Of a stretch of 43,896 nt of DNA, positions 32,366 to 41,364 are shown in pieces. Numbering within the stretch: the first letter of the stretch is position 1; each line of letters starts with the position of its first letter. Made by a program: the position numbers and the translations under genes. The notes beneath the pieces are model-generated. The model was not told the origin of the DNA. It saw nothing but the letters and a program-made list of their open reading frames with translations, and did no database searches. The DNA comes from Streptomyces aurantiogriseus (GTDB taxonomy: Bacteria > Actinomycetota > Actinomycetes > Streptomycetales > Streptomycetaceae), in the NCBI RefSeq assembly GCF_014649375.1, contig NZ_BMSX01000045.1:1-43896 (forward strand). Reading direction: 5' to 3'.

Positions 32366-33067
32366 ATGACCGCACTCAAGGGCGCCAACGTCTTCGTCAC
32401 CGGCGGCAGCCGAGGCATCGGCAAGGCCCTGGTGGAAGAGCTGTACGCGCGCGGTGCCGGCAAGGTCTACGCCACGGCCCGCGACCCGCGCACCGTGACG
32501 CACCCCGACGCGGTCCCGGTGGCGCTGGAGGTCACCGACCCGGCCTCCGTGGCGGCCGCCGCCGCGCAGGCGCAAGACGTGACCGTGCTGATCAACAACG
32601 CCGGTGCCGTGGTCGGCGCGTCGTTCCTCGACTCCCCGGTCGACGACGTACGCCGGGAGTTCGAGACCAACTTCTACGGCCCGCTCCTTCTCACCCGGGC
32701 CTTCGCGCCGGTTATCGAGCGCAACGGCGGCGGCCACCTCCTCAACGTGCACTCCGTGCTCTCCTGGCTGGCCCTCGGCGGCTCCTACAGCGCGTCCAAG
32801 GCCGCCCTGTGGTCGCAGACCAACTCCCTGCGCCTGGAGCTGCAGCCGCGCGGCATCACGGTCACCGGACTGCACGTCGGCTACGTCGACACGGACCTGG
32901 CGGCGGACGTCGAGGCGCCCAAGTCCGACCCGCGTGACGTCGCCGCACTCGCCCTCGACGGCGTCGAGACGGGCGCGTACGAGGTGCTCGCCGACGACAT
33001 CTCGCGGCAGGTCAAGGCCGGCCTGGCCGGCGACCTGGCCGGCCTGTACGAGCAGCTGGCGAAGTAA
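32366..33067 (+). CDS. Short-chain dehydrogenase/reductase (SDR)
   Basis: A 233-residue classical SDR. The nucleotide-binding motif is TGGSRGIG (12-19), NNAG lies at 77-80, and the catalytic YSASK has Tyr141 and Lys145, with Ser130 or Ser133 preceding. It uses NAD(P)H to reduce or oxidise a carbonyl/alcohol; substrate unknown. The ATG at 32366 follows GGAGG by 6 nt. Two TetR operators stand directly upstream. Two hydrolase genes follow, suggesting a small inducible catabolic or detoxifying set. Confidence 0.92.
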   Translation: MTALKGANVFVTGGSRGIGKALVEELYARGAGKVYATARDPRTVTHPDAVPVALEVTDPASVAAAAAQAQDVTVLINNAGAVVGASFLDSPVDDVRREFETNFYGPLLLTRAFAPVIERNGGGHLLNVHSVLSWLALGGSYSASKAALWSQTNSLRLELQPRGITVTGLHVGYVDTDLAADVEAPKSDPRDVAALALDGVETGAYEVLADDISRQVKAGLAGDLAGLYEQLAK

Positions 33068-33093
33068 CCCCGTTCACCCGAGGAGTCGGCGAG

Positions 33094-33972
33094 ATGCCCA
33101 GCCACGAGTCACGTCCCGCGATTCACATTCCGGGAACCACCAGCCACACCATCGCCCCGCGCGCAGGACACCGCAGCGACGAGGGGACCCTGCGTTACCT
33201 CAAGGCGGGTACCGGCGCTCCCGTGGTCCTGCTGCACACCGTGCGCACGCAGGCCGAGCACTTCCGCGTCCTCATCCCCCTGATCGCGGACCAGTACACC
33301 GTGTATGCGCTCGACCTGCCGGGGATGGGCTACTCCGAGATCGTGCCCGGGGCGTCGTACGACGAGCCGGCCATGCGCGCGGGCGTCAAGCGGCTCCTGA
33401 CCGAACTCGACCTCCACGACGTTACCCTGGTCGGGGAGTCCATGGGGGCGGTGCTCGCCCTGACCACCGCGGCCGACCTGCCCGAGCGGGTCCGGCGCGT
33501 CGTCGCGGTGAACACGTACGACTTCCGCGGCGGGATCGCCCGGTCCAGTCTTCTCGCCCGTGTGGTGGTCAGCGGTGTCCTCACTCCGGGGGTGGGCCCG
33601 GTGGTCGCCGGGGTGGAGCCCAAGCCCGTCGTCCGCAGGATCCTGCAGGGCGGGCTGGTCGACAAGGCCGCGCTGCGGGAGGACTACCTCGACGAACTCC
33701 TCCAGGTGGGCAGCCGCCCCGGCTACTCGACCGTCGCCCGGGCCGTGTACCAGAGCCTGCCCAGCCTCATCGCCGCCCGCTCGCGCTACTCCGAGGTCAA
33801 GGCACCCGTCCACCTCGTCTACGGGGAGAAGGACTGGTCGCGGCCCTCGGACCGGCAGGCCGACAAGGAGCTGCTGCCGGCCGCCGATTTCACGCAGGTG
33901 CCGGGAGCAGGCCACTTCATCGCCTTGGAACGGCCCGACCTGCTGGCCGACCTGCTGAACGCGGTGGCGTGA
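33094..33972 (+). CDS. Alpha/beta-fold hydrolase
   Basis: A 292-residue hydrolase. The nucleophile elbow GESMG places Ser116; the acid is probably the Asp in YGEKDW and the His is in PGAGHFIALERP. A cap region lies between about 150 and 230. There is no signal peptide. It starts 26 bp after the SDR stop with an AGGAG site, so the two are co-transcribed and fall under the TetR operators. Substrate is unknown; ester, lactone or epoxide cleavage are all possible for this fold. Confidence 0.9.
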   Translation: MPSHESRPAIHIPGTTSHTIAPRAGHRSDEGTLRYLKAGTGAPVVLLHTVRTQAEHFRVLIPLIADQYTVYALDLPGMGYSEIVPGASYDEPAMRAGVKRLLTELDLHDVTLVGESMGAVLALTTAADLPERVRRVVAVNTYDFRGGIARSSLLARVVVSGVLTPGVGPVVAGVEPKPVVRRILQGGLVDKAALREDYLDELLQVGSRPGYSTVARAVYQSLPSLIAARSRYSEVKAPVHLVYGEKDWSRPSDRQADKELLPAADFTQVPGAGHFIALERPDLLADLLNAVA

Positions 33973-33994
33973 CCGCCCCGAGAGCGCCGTAGCC

Positions 33995-34010
33995 ACCCCC
34001 GTTAGGGGGT
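33995..34010. promoter_or_regulatory. ACCCCC-GTTA-GGGGGT inverted repeat
   Basis: Perfect 6-bp arms with a 4-nt spacer, between the alpha/beta hydrolase and CocE-type genes. It resembles the C-rich/G-rich operators of CsoR-type regulators, but may equally be a weak terminator. No such regulator gene is in the window. Confidence 0.3.
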
Positions 34011-34076
34011 AGTGCGGGACGGGGACCGGGTTCGATCATGTGCCTGACAGCGTCGCGGCATGCAAAGGAGCAGCGC

Positions 34077-35762
34077 GTGGCAGAGATTCAGATCGAGTTC
34101 GATGTTCCGGCTCAGATGCGTGACGGCACCGTGCTGCGCGCCGATGTCTACCGGCCCGGGGGTACGGGGCCGTGGCCGGTGCTGCTGAGCCGACTGCCGT
34201 ACGGCAAGCAGATGGCCCTGGCGATCTCCCTCCTCGATCCCCTGGCGGCGGCTCGGCGTGGCTTCATGGTGGTCCTTCAGGACACCCGCGGCCGGTTCGC
34301 CTCCGATGGGGACTGGGAGCCGTTCACGTACGAGGAGAGCGACGGGTACGACACCGTACGGTGGGCCGCTGCCCTTCCCGGAGCGAACGGCTCCGTCGGC
34401 ATGATCGGCGCCAGTTACTTCGGCAACACCCAGTGGACGGCGGCGCTGTCCAAGCCGCCGGAGCTGAAGGCGATCGCGCCGATGGTCACGTGGTCCGACC
34501 CGGACGACGGACTGTGGACGCGCGGCGGCGCGATCGAACTCGGCATCACCGCGCCCTGGTCCCTCATGATGGGCGCAGACGCGCTGATGCGCCGTCACAG
34601 CACCGACCCGGCCACGCTCGGCGGCAGCCTCGGCGGGCTCGTGCAGGATCTCGACGGCCTGGCCGACGGCGGCTACGGCGAACTGCCCGCCGGGCGGTTT
34701 CCCGCGTTCGTCCGGCACGACCTGCCCGAGCTGGGCTACGAGCGTTCCCGGCGCGAGCCCGACTGGGCGCGTTCCTGCCGTGTCGCGGGCCGGCACGACG
34801 AGGTCGACCTGCCCACCTTCCAGGTCGGCGGCTGGTACGACATCTTCACCCAGGGCACGCTGGACAACTTCACCGCCATGCGCCGCGCCGGCCGGCCCGC
34901 CACGCTGGTCATGGGTCCGTGGAGTCACGCCAACCAGCAGCACGTCATCGGCGACGTCAACTTCGGGTTCGGCGCGAACTCCGCCTTCATGGGCATGCGC
35001 GGACCCCTGCACGGCCTCCAGCTCGACTGGTTCCAGCGCACGCTCGGCGACGGCGAGGCGCTGGAGCCGGACACGGGCGCGGTGCTGCTGTTCGTCATGG
35101 GGATCAACCAGTGGCGCGAGGAGACGGAATGGCCCCTGTCGCGGGCCGTGGACACGGACTTCCACCTGCGCGCCGACGGACGCCTGACGCAGGAGCCGCC
35201 GTCCACGGCCGAGCGGGCCGAGGAGTTCACCTACGACCCCATGGACCCGGTGCCCACGACCGGCGGCGCGTTGCTGATGTCCGAGGAGTTCCGTCCCGGG
35301 CCTCTCGACCAGAGGGACGTGGAGGGACGCGAGGACGTCCTGGTCTTCACCAGCGAACCGCTCACCGAGGACGTCGAGGTGACCGGCCGCGTCCGGGCTG
35401 TGCTCTTCGCCGCCACGGACGGACCCTCGACCGACTGGGTGGCACGCCTGTGCGACGTAGACGAGCACGGTGTCTCCCGCAATGTGACGGACGGCATCGT
35501 GCGGGTGCGCGCGACGACACCGGGCGAGGCGGCCGAACACGTCGTGGACCTGTGGTCGACCAGCATCGTCTTCAAGGCGGGCCACCGCATACGGGTCCAG
35601 GTCACCTCCAGCAACTTCCCCCGCTGGGACCGCAACCTCAACACAGGCGAACCCGAGGAGAACGCGACCACGGCCCGAGTGGCCCGCCAGCAGGTCTTCC
35701 ACGACCCCACCCGGCCCTCCCGCATCGTCCTGCCGGTGGTTCCGGCCCGCCAAGAAGCGTAG
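34077..35762 (+). CDS. CocE/NonD-family hydrolase
   Basis: A 561-residue serine hydrolase of the X-Pro dipeptidyl-peptidase-like (CocE/NonD) family. The N-terminal alpha/beta domain contains QDTRGRFASDG and the nucleophile elbow GASYFG (Ser113). The C-terminal jelly-roll domain ends near VQVTSSNFPRWDRNLNTGE. There is no signal peptide. The GTG at 34077 is chosen because AAAGGAG lies 6 nt upstream; an ATG at 34038 has no such site. The family hydrolyses esters such as acylated alcohols or beta-lactam side chains; the natural substrate here is unknown. It follows the SDR and hydrolase genes after 104 bp and may belong to the same set. Confidence 0.9.
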   Translation: MAEIQIEFDVPAQMRDGTVLRADVYRPGGTGPWPVLLSRLPYGKQMALAISLLDPLAAARRGFMVVLQDTRGRFASDGDWEPFTYEESDGYDTVRWAAALPGANGSVGMIGASYFGNTQWTAALSKPPELKAIAPMVTWSDPDDGLWTRGGAIELGITAPWSLMMGADALMRRHSTDPATLGGSLGGLVQDLDGLADGGYGELPAGRFPAFVRHDLPELGYERSRREPDWARSCRVAGRHDEVDLPTFQVGGWYDIFTQGTLDNFTAMRRAGRPATLVMGPWSHANQQHVIGDVNFGFGANSAFMGMRGPLHGLQLDWFQRTLGDGEALEPDTGAVLLFVMGINQWREETEWPLSRAVDTDFHLRADGRLTQEPPSTAERAEEFTYDPMDPVPTTGGALLMSEEFRPGPLDQRDVEGREDVLVFTSEPLTEDVEVTGRVRAVLFAATDGPSTDWVARLCDVDEHGVSRNVTDGIVRVRATTPGEAAEHVVDLWSTSIVFKAGHRIRVQVTSSNFPRWDRNLNTGEPEENATTARVARQQVFHDPTRPSRIVLPVVPARQEA

Positions 35763-35948
35763 GCACCACGCCGGGACGGCCACGCCGCCGGCCGAACTGC
35801 GGCAGCACGTCCAGCGGTGGTGCGGGGCCGCGAAGCCGGCGTACTCGGTGACCCGGACGGTTCCGGACGGCAAGGTACTGATCGACTGTTCCCATCCGGC
35901 TTCGACGGCGGTCCCGAACGAGCCCCTGAATGGGATCGGACAACAAAC

Positions 35949-35975
35949 AAACCCCAGGCTGTTGGCCTGGGGTTT
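35949..35975 (-). terminator. Hairpin of att module, copy 2
   Basis: AAACCCCAGGC / GCCTGGGGTTT, perfect 11-bp arms with a 5-nt loop, 7 nt from the second tRNA-Gly fragment. Also able to end transcription of the CocE-type gene. The stretch 35763-35948 has no recognisable gene. Confidence 0.75.
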
Positions 35976-35982
35976 CATCATG

Positions 35983-36031
35983 GAGCGGGTGACGAGAATC
36001 GAACTCGCACTTTCAGCTTGGGAAGCGACGG
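35983..36031 (-). repeat. tRNA-Gly(CCC) 3' half, att repeat copy 2
   Basis: The same 49-bp tRNA-Gly 3' half as copies 1 and 3, in the same direction, again without the tRNA 5' half. It differs from copy 3 at one T-for-C position beside the T arm, and from copy 1 at two positions. It separates island 1 (hydrolase set) from island 2 (amine set). Confidence 0.85.
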
Positions 36032-36134
36032 CGCGTGGAGATCCGGATGCCTTCTGAGCTGGGCCTATGTGCTTTGGCGTGGCGCTCGGGAGCGCAGCAT
36101 CGCACCGCTGGTGACCGTGATTGACCGGTCTTAC

Positions 36135-36152
36135 GGGCACGCTATGGGCACG
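36135..36152. repeat. GGGCAC direct-repeat arm site, copy 2
   Basis: Identical 18-bp sequence to 28215-28232, at the same 152-bp distance from its tRNA-Gly fragment. Copy 3 of the fragment has no such sequence at the matching position. The stretch 36032-36239 otherwise holds no gene. Confidence 0.5.
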
Positions 36153-36239
36153 CCGTCGGCTCACACGGCCGACACCACGGCCCGCTCGCGCCCGTCGGCG
36201 AGGCCGTGCCGCCAAGCCCCGCCGACGGGCGCACCCCCC

Positions 36240-37207
36240 TCACAACTGGATGTTCACGGCCTTGACCTGGGTGTAGAGATCGATGGCGCCCTCGCCGAGT
36301 TCCCGCCCCCAACCGGACTGCTTGTACCGCCGAACCGGCCACCGCCGCTTCCAGGTCGGCGTCCGCGAAGACGATGTTCGGGCTCTTGCCGCCCCAGCTC
36401 CAGGGAGACCTTCTTCAGGTTGCCCCGCGCCGCGTCGACGATCTTCTTGCCGACTTCCGTGGAACCGGTGAACGCCACCTTGTCCACGTCGTCGTGCGAG
36501 GCGAGGGCGGCGCCCGCCTCGCCGAAGCCGGTGACGATGTTGAACACACCCGGCGGGACGTCGAGTTCCTGGATGATCTCGCCCAGCAGGAGGGCGGTCA
36601 GGGGGGTCTGCTCCGCCGGTTTGAGGATCACGGTGCTGCCGGTGGCCAGGGCGGGCGCCACCTTGAACGCCGCCATCAGCAGCGGGAAGTTCCACGGGAT
36701 GATCTGGGCGCAGACCCCGACCGGCTCGCGCAGGGTGTACGCGTGCCACTCGGCGCCCGGCACCCACGGCACCGACACCGGGATGGTCCGCCCTTCGACC
36801 TTGGTGGCCCAGCCCGCGTAGTAGTGGAAGATGTCCGCCGCCCAGGTGACGTCCACCGCCTGTGCCACGCCCGCGGACTTGCCGTTGTCCAGCGCCTCCA
36901 ACTGGGCGAAGTCCGCGGCCCGTTCGAGGATCCGGTCACCGATCCGCCAGGCGAGCCCGCTCCGCTCGGAGGGGGTCATCCTGCTCCACGGGCCCTCGGT
37001 GATGGCGCGGCGGGCGGCGGCGACGGCCCGGTTCACGTCCTCGGCCGTGCCATGGGCCACATCGGTGACCTTCTCACCGGTGGCCGGGTCGTGGGTGGCG
37101 AAGACGGCGCCCGCTGCCGCCTCCACCCACTCCCCGTCGATCAGCAGCTTCTTGGGGCCGCTGGAGATGAAGTGCCTTATAGGCTGGGTGAGTTCGTCGG
37201 CGCTCAT
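36240..37207 (-). pseudogene. Aldehyde dehydrogenase gene with internal deletion
   Basis: The first 260 or so residues, from the ATG at 37207, are a normal class 1/2 aldehyde dehydrogenase: IIPWNFPLLMAAFKVAPALA, FTGSTEVGKKIVDAA and the catalytic Glu in SLELG. At about 36405 an extra G shifts the frame inside ELGGKSP. Shortly after ADADLEAAVAG the sequence jumps to the family C-terminus (RYKQSGWGRELGEGAIDLYT, ending KAVNIQL at 36240). About 180 residues, including the catalytic Cys, are missing. The gene cannot encode an active enzyme. It lies 35 bp after the small membrane protein gene in the amine oxidase operon and would have oxidised the aldehyde formed by that enzyme. Confidence 0.85.
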
Positions 37208-37242
37208 GATGTGCGGCGCTCCTTGTCCGCCGGTGGAACAGG

Positions 37243-37716
37243 TCAGGTCAGGAGCATCAGCGCCATCGCGGCGGCCATCGCCGGCCCGCCGATCCGGGCC
37301 CATGGGTGCGGATGCGAGGTCCGGGGTACCGCCCCGAACCGGGCCACGGCCCACAGCGCGACGACGGCGACGGCGGCCCAGGTGTACGACCGGTCGGGCA
37401 GGGTCTCCTCGTGCATCGAGGCATGTCCGCCGAGCGCCGCCCGCCAGTGCACGAACAGCAGCCCGGCCATGCCCAGCAGGTCGTACGCCACCGGCAACCC
37501 CGCCGCGAGCAGGTCGTCGTCCCGGGCGACCCAGATCACGGTGGCGGCCAGCAGCAGACACCATCCGAGCGGGCCCGGGGTCACCTCGGGCAGGGCCATG
37601 GCCGCCATCGCGGCGGCCATGACCAGATGCGGCACCCAGCGGCGCACCCGAACCGGCCGCTCCGCCACACCGCAGGCACAGCTCACCAGCCCGAGCACCG
37701 CCGCGAGCAGCATCAC
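37243..37716 (-). CDS. Small membrane protein, DUF5134-like
   Basis: A 157-residue protein with about five hydrophobic segments (MMLLAAVLGLVSCACGV, HLVMAAAMAAMALPEV, GWCLLLAATVIWVAR and two more), and a His-containing loop HWRAALGGHASMHEE. The HLVMAAAMAAM pattern recalls DUF5134 membrane proteins, but that is a tentative match. It starts 6 bp after the copper amine oxidase stop, so it is co-transcribed. Met and His in or near the helices might hint at a copper link to the neighbouring cuproenzyme; this is speculation from context. Confidence 0.75.
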   Translation of the reverse strand: MMLLAAVLGLVSCACGVAERPVRVRRWVPHLVMAAAMAAMALPEVTPGPLGWCLLLAATVIWVARDDDLLAAGLPVAYDLLGMAGLLFVHWRAALGGHASMHEETLPDRSYTWAAVAVVALWAVARFGAVPRTSHPHPWARIGGPAMAAAMALMLLT

Positions 37717-37722
37717 CGCGGA

Positions 37723-39618
37723 TCAGCCCCCGTGGCAGTGGCGGCTCGCGGAGCGCGGCACGTCCAGGGTGGGGTTGCGGTCGAAGAAGCCGACCGGTTT
37801 GAGGGTGAAGCCCGCGTAGTCGACGGGCATGACGGGCCAGTCCTCGGGGCGCGGGAAGTGGGTCAGGCCGAAGGTGTGCCACAGCACGATGTCCTCGCCG
37901 TCCACCGTCCGGTCGGCCGCCGTCCAGGCGGGCAGGCCCGCGCCGCCCGGGTGCTGGTTGACGAAGTCGCCCGCCGGGTAGCGCTCGTCCGGGTCGTACG
38001 CCGTCACCCACAGGTGCTTGGTGGCGAAGGCGGCGCGGTCGTGGATGGCGGAGGCGTCGTCGGCGAGGAGTACCGGCTGGCCCTCGGGATACAGGGCGTA
38101 ACCGACCGGCCGACCGAGGCGGTTGACCTTCTCCGGGTTCACCACGTGCCAGGTGCGCGCCCGCCCCTGATCCGCGAGGCGCCGCGCATCCGACTCGTGC
38201 CCGAGACGGGTGCGCCGCTCGGCGAACGCGTTGCCGTACGGGTTCCCGGGACCCATCGGCACCCGGACCGCGTCCACCTCCTCCACGGCGTTGCGCGTGC
38301 CGTCGACCGTCATGTCCAGCCGGGCGGAGAACAGGTGCTGGTGGAAGGGCGCACCGAGGCCCGGCGCGATCTGGGTCGCGTACGGGTGCCCCTCCTCCGG
38401 ATACGCCGACGTGAACACGACGCCGGTGGCCTTCGCCTCGCACTGGATCGTGCCGTCGAGGTAGAGGTACCAGTAGAAGCCGTAGTCGTAGTTGCCGATG
38501 GTGGTGAAGAAGGAGACGACCAGGCGGCGCTGGCGGCGAGTCTCGTTCGAGCCCGCGAACATGTCGCTGTGCTTCCACAGGACGCCGTAGTCCTCTTCGT
38601 GGATGCAGATCGCGTTGCGGATCGTGCGCGGGTCGCCGAAGTCGTCGGCGATCACCGCGTCCACGTAGGTGATCTCGCCGAGGCAGTCGCAGCCCAGTTC
38701 CAGGGAGTTGGTGTACCGGGCGAACATGTACTCGCCGGCGTCGAAGTAGTTCTGCCAGTAGCGCACGGGGGAGGGGTCGGCGTAGGGGACGACCATCTCG
38801 GCGATCGACGCCCGGTAGACGATCGGCCGGTCGTCGAAGGCCAGTTGATGAAGCGTCAGGCCCTCGCGCTCATTGAAGCCGATGCGCAGACTCCAGTTCT
38901 GCCAGGTCAGGAGGTTGCCGTCGAGTGCGAAGCTCGGGCCCTCCGGCTGGGTGATCTCGATCGGCTTCAGCGTGCTGCGCGGCTCGCCCGCGACCTCGGG
39001 GTCGTCGAAGTTGCCGGACTCGGCCGGGACGGGCAGGTCGCGGTGGTCGACGACCTCGACGACCGTACGGGCGGTGAGGTCGACGTAGGCCACCACGCCG
39101 TCGACCGGGTGGGCCCAGGGGTGGTCCTTGTCGTGGAGCTGCTGGAAGCCCAGAGCGCGCACGATGCGGCGGCCGTCCCCGGGTGGGCAGTCGTCGTAGG
39201 CGCCCGCCGACAGGGGGACGGTGCGGACGGTGGCGGGGTCCAGACCGCGCCGCTTCAGCGCGTCGCACCACTCCTCGCTGGCCAGGGCTATCTCCTCCAC
39301 CAGTTCGAACTCGGTGTCGGTGATGGGGAGTTGGCCGGTGGTGGCGGGATCGAGCAGGACGGCCCGGTCGATCTCGGAGCGGGACGCGGAGACGATCACG
39401 TCGTGCGAGGCGCCGGTCGGCAGGTCGAGCAGGAGGACACGGAAGCGGCGGTCGACCTCGGCGCCCGGGACGTGGGCGAGGACGGCGGCCTTGTCGGGCT
39501 CCTCCAGGCCGCAGAAGGCGATACGCGCGGTCTCGGTGAGCAGGCCGGCGGTGGTCAACGCGGCTTTCACCGCGCGGAGTTCGTCTTCCGTGACCAGGTC
39601 GAGGGGATGAGCGGTCAT
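37723..39618 (-). CDS. Copper amine oxidase (TPQ cofactor)
   Basis: A 631-residue primary-amine oxidase, close in length to the Arthrobacter phenylethylamine/tyramine-type enzymes. Tyr377 in GNYDYGFYW is the precursor of topaquinone. The catalytic base is Asp293 in YFDAGEY. Copper ligands are His426 and His428 (FHQHLF) and His587 (THFPRPEDWPVMP). The reaction is amine + O2 + H2O to aldehyde + NH3 + H2O2. No signal peptide is visible, so it acts in the cytoplasm. Its ATG overlaps the stop of the upstream permease gene (ATGA), coupling uptake to oxidation. The specific amine is not readable from sequence. The downstream aldehyde dehydrogenase gene is broken. Confidence 0.95.
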   Translation of the reverse strand: MTAHPLDLVTEDELRAVKAALTTAGLLTETARIAFCGLEEPDKAAVLAHVPGAEVDRRFRVLLLDLPTGASHDVIVSASRSEIDRAVLLDPATTGQLPITDTEFELVEEIALASEEWCDALKRRGLDPATVRTVPLSAGAYDDCPPGDGRRIVRALGFQQLHDKDHPWAHPVDGVVAYVDLTARTVVEVVDHRDLPVPAESGNFDDPEVAGEPRSTLKPIEITQPEGPSFALDGNLLTWQNWSLRIGFNEREGLTLHQLAFDDRPIVYRASIAEMVVPYADPSPVRYWQNYFDAGEYMFARYTNSLELGCDCLGEITYVDAVIADDFGDPRTIRNAICIHEEDYGVLWKHSDMFAGSNETRRQRRLVVSFFTTIGNYDYGFYWYLYLDGTIQCEAKATGVVFTSAYPEEGHPYATQIAPGLGAPFHQHLFSARLDMTVDGTRNAVEEVDAVRVPMGPGNPYGNAFAERRTRLGHESDARRLADQGRARTWHVVNPEKVNRLGRPVGYALYPEGQPVLLADDASAIHDRAAFATKHLWVTAYDPDERYPAGDFVNQHPGGAGLPAWTAADRTVDGEDIVLWHTFGLTHFPRPEDWPVMPVDYAGFTLKPVGFFDRNPTLDVPRSASRHCHGG

Positions 39619-41060
39619 ACCGTCTCCTCCAGGGGGGAGTGGGTCGGGTGGGAGCGGCGGCCGGTGGCACGGGCCGCGTCGCGCCGTGCCAGGGCGAGGG
39701 CGACGCCCACGGCGAAGAAGGCGGCCAGGACCCCTTCGATCGTCAGGGCGAGGCTGGTGGAGCCGCCGATGAGGAGGGGGAAGTTCGAGACGGTCAGCAC
39801 CAGGCAGGCACCCAGCCCGGCCAGGCCCAGGACGGGGGCGAGAAGGGTGTGCCAGAGGCGGGTGTCGGCCTTCGTACGGCGGAAGAAGACGACGACCGCG
39901 AGGCAGGTGAGCGCCATCAGCACCAGGACACCCAGCGTCGCGGTCCCGGCCATCCAGGCGAAGACCTGGGTCACCGGGTCCAGGCCCGCGGCCACGAAGA
40001 CGCCCAGCAGCACGAGTGCGGAAGCGCTCTGGGCCAGGGACGCCAGGTGCGGGGAGCCGTGCCTGGCGTGGGTGCGGCCCCAGGAGGCGGGCAGGGCGGC
40101 GGAGTTGCCGAGCGAGAAGGCGTACCGGGCCACCACGTTGTGGAAGGCGAGCAGCGCGGCGAACAGGCTGGTCACCAGCAGGACCTGGGTCAGGTCTCCG
40201 CCGACCGTCCCGAGGTAGCGGGTCATCGTCGTGATCAGGATGCCGCCGGGGTCGGCTCCCGCCTGCTCGACCACCTCGCCGTCGCCCCACGCCGACACCA
40301 GCGCCCACGAGGACAGCGTGTAGAAGCCGCCGATCAGCAGCAGCGCGAGATACGTGGCGCGCGGCACCGTCCGCTGCGGATCGCGGGCCTCGTCGCGGAA
40401 GACGGCGGTGGCCTCGAAGCCCAGGAAGCTCGCGATTGCGAACATGATCCCGATGCCGGGCGAGCCCGAGGTGACCTCGGACGGCTTCAGGAACGCCGTG
40501 GACAACCCGGCGTCGCCGCCCTGGACGGTCACCACCAGGTCGAAGACCAGCACGATGCCGACCTCGCACAGCAGCAGCACGCCGAGCACCTTGCTGGACA
40601 GCTCGATGTTCCGGTAGCCGAGCACGCCCACCAGGGCCAGTGCGGCGACGGCGTACACCGGCCATGGCAGCTCCGGACCGCCGTAGTGCACGACCAGCCC
40701 CTGCAGGGTGGCGCCGATGTATCCGTACACCGCGAGCTGCACGGCGGTGTAGGTGGCCAGCGCCAGGAAGGCGGACCCGAGGCCGGTGACCCGGCCCAGC
40801 CCCTGCTGGACGTACGTGTAGAAGGCGCCCGCGTTCGGCACGTGCCGGGTCATGGCGCAGAAGCCGACCGCGAACAGCAGCAGGACCGCGCAGCAGATGA
40901 CGAAGGTGGCGGGGAAGCCGGCGCCGTCGCCGAGGGCGATGCCCACCGGGACGGCGCCGGCGACGACGGTGAGCGGGGCCGCCGCGGCGACGACCATGAA
41001 GACGATCGATCCGACTCCCAGCGAGCCGGTGAGGGCGTTTCTCTCAGGTGGCGCGTCCAT
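39615..41060 (-). CDS. APC-family amino acid/amine permease
   Basis: A 481-residue membrane transporter with about 12 helices. The first helix region reads SLGVGSIVFMVVAAAAPLTV, a typical APC opening, followed by NAGAFYTYVQQGLGR and, further on, SFLGFEATAVFRDEARDPQR. The start at 41060 is chosen because GGGAGG lies 5 nt upstream; earlier in-frame starts at 41090 and 41123 are possible. It is the first gene of the amine oxidase operon, so it probably imports the amine that the oxidase consumes. It is divergent from a second APC permease gene. Confidence 0.9.
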   Translation of the reverse strand: MDAPPERNALTGSLGVGSIVFMVVAAAAPLTVVAGAVPVGIALGDGAGFPATFVICCAVLLLFAVGFCAMTRHVPNAGAFYTYVQQGLGRVTGLGSAFLALATYTAVQLAVYGYIGATLQGLVVHYGGPELPWPVYAVAALALVGVLGYRNIELSSKVLGVLLLCEVGIVLVFDLVVTVQGGDAGLSTAFLKPSEVTSGSPGIGIMFAIASFLGFEATAVFRDEARDPQRTVPRATYLALLLIGGFYTLSSWALVSAWGDGEVVEQAGADPGGILITTMTRYLGTVGGDLTQVLLVTSLFAALLAFHNVVARYAFSLGNSAALPASWGRTHARHGSPHLASLAQSASALVLLGVFVAAGLDPVTQVFAWMAGTATLGVLVLMALTCLAVVVFFRRTKADTRLWHTLLAPVLGLAGLGACLVLTVSNFPLLIGGSTSLALTIEGVLAAFFAVGVALALARRDAARATGRRSHPTHSPLEETV

Positions 41061-41271
41061 GGATCCTCCCGGGATCTGGGCGAGGCGCATGCCGACGAGG
41101 ACCGACGTTCGCCGTGCCGTCACCTGGGGGCAACGCCCGCTCTCCCGGTACGGAAAGACTGGTCAGCGCTGTCGCGGGGCGAGGGAACGACGGCCGTACG
41201 GAATCTCGGAACCCGGAAACCCGCGGACCGGAATTCTCACTTCGGGACATCGGCGGTTAACACGCTTGCGA

Positions 41272-41281
41272 TTCCGCGGAA
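41272..41281. promoter_or_regulatory. TTCCGCGGAA palindrome between divergent permease genes
   Basis: A perfect 10-bp palindrome, 84 bp upstream of the second permease gene, within the 304-bp divergent region (41061-41364). IclR-type operators are often short GC-centred palindromes of this kind. No other gene is visible in this gap. Confidence 0.4.
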
Positions 41282-41364
41282 ACCGCGGGCGGGTTACTTT
41301 GCTGCGGCGGAACGCGCCCCCGTCCCCCGTCTCACGGGGGTTCCGCGAGGAGAGTGAACCGCCC

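Noticed and set aside
35848..36057. Plus-strand open frame containing ERVTRIELALSAWEA, and similar frames at 28063-28111 and 43688-43736
   Set aside because: These peptides are the antisense reading of the tRNA-Gly 3' half and its flanks. They are a common annotation artefact, not protein genes.
37306..40218. 970-codon plus-strand open frame opposite the copper amine oxidase gene
   Set aside because: Antisense shadow: low-complexity composition, no ribosome binding site, and the minus strand carries all copper amine oxidase motifs.
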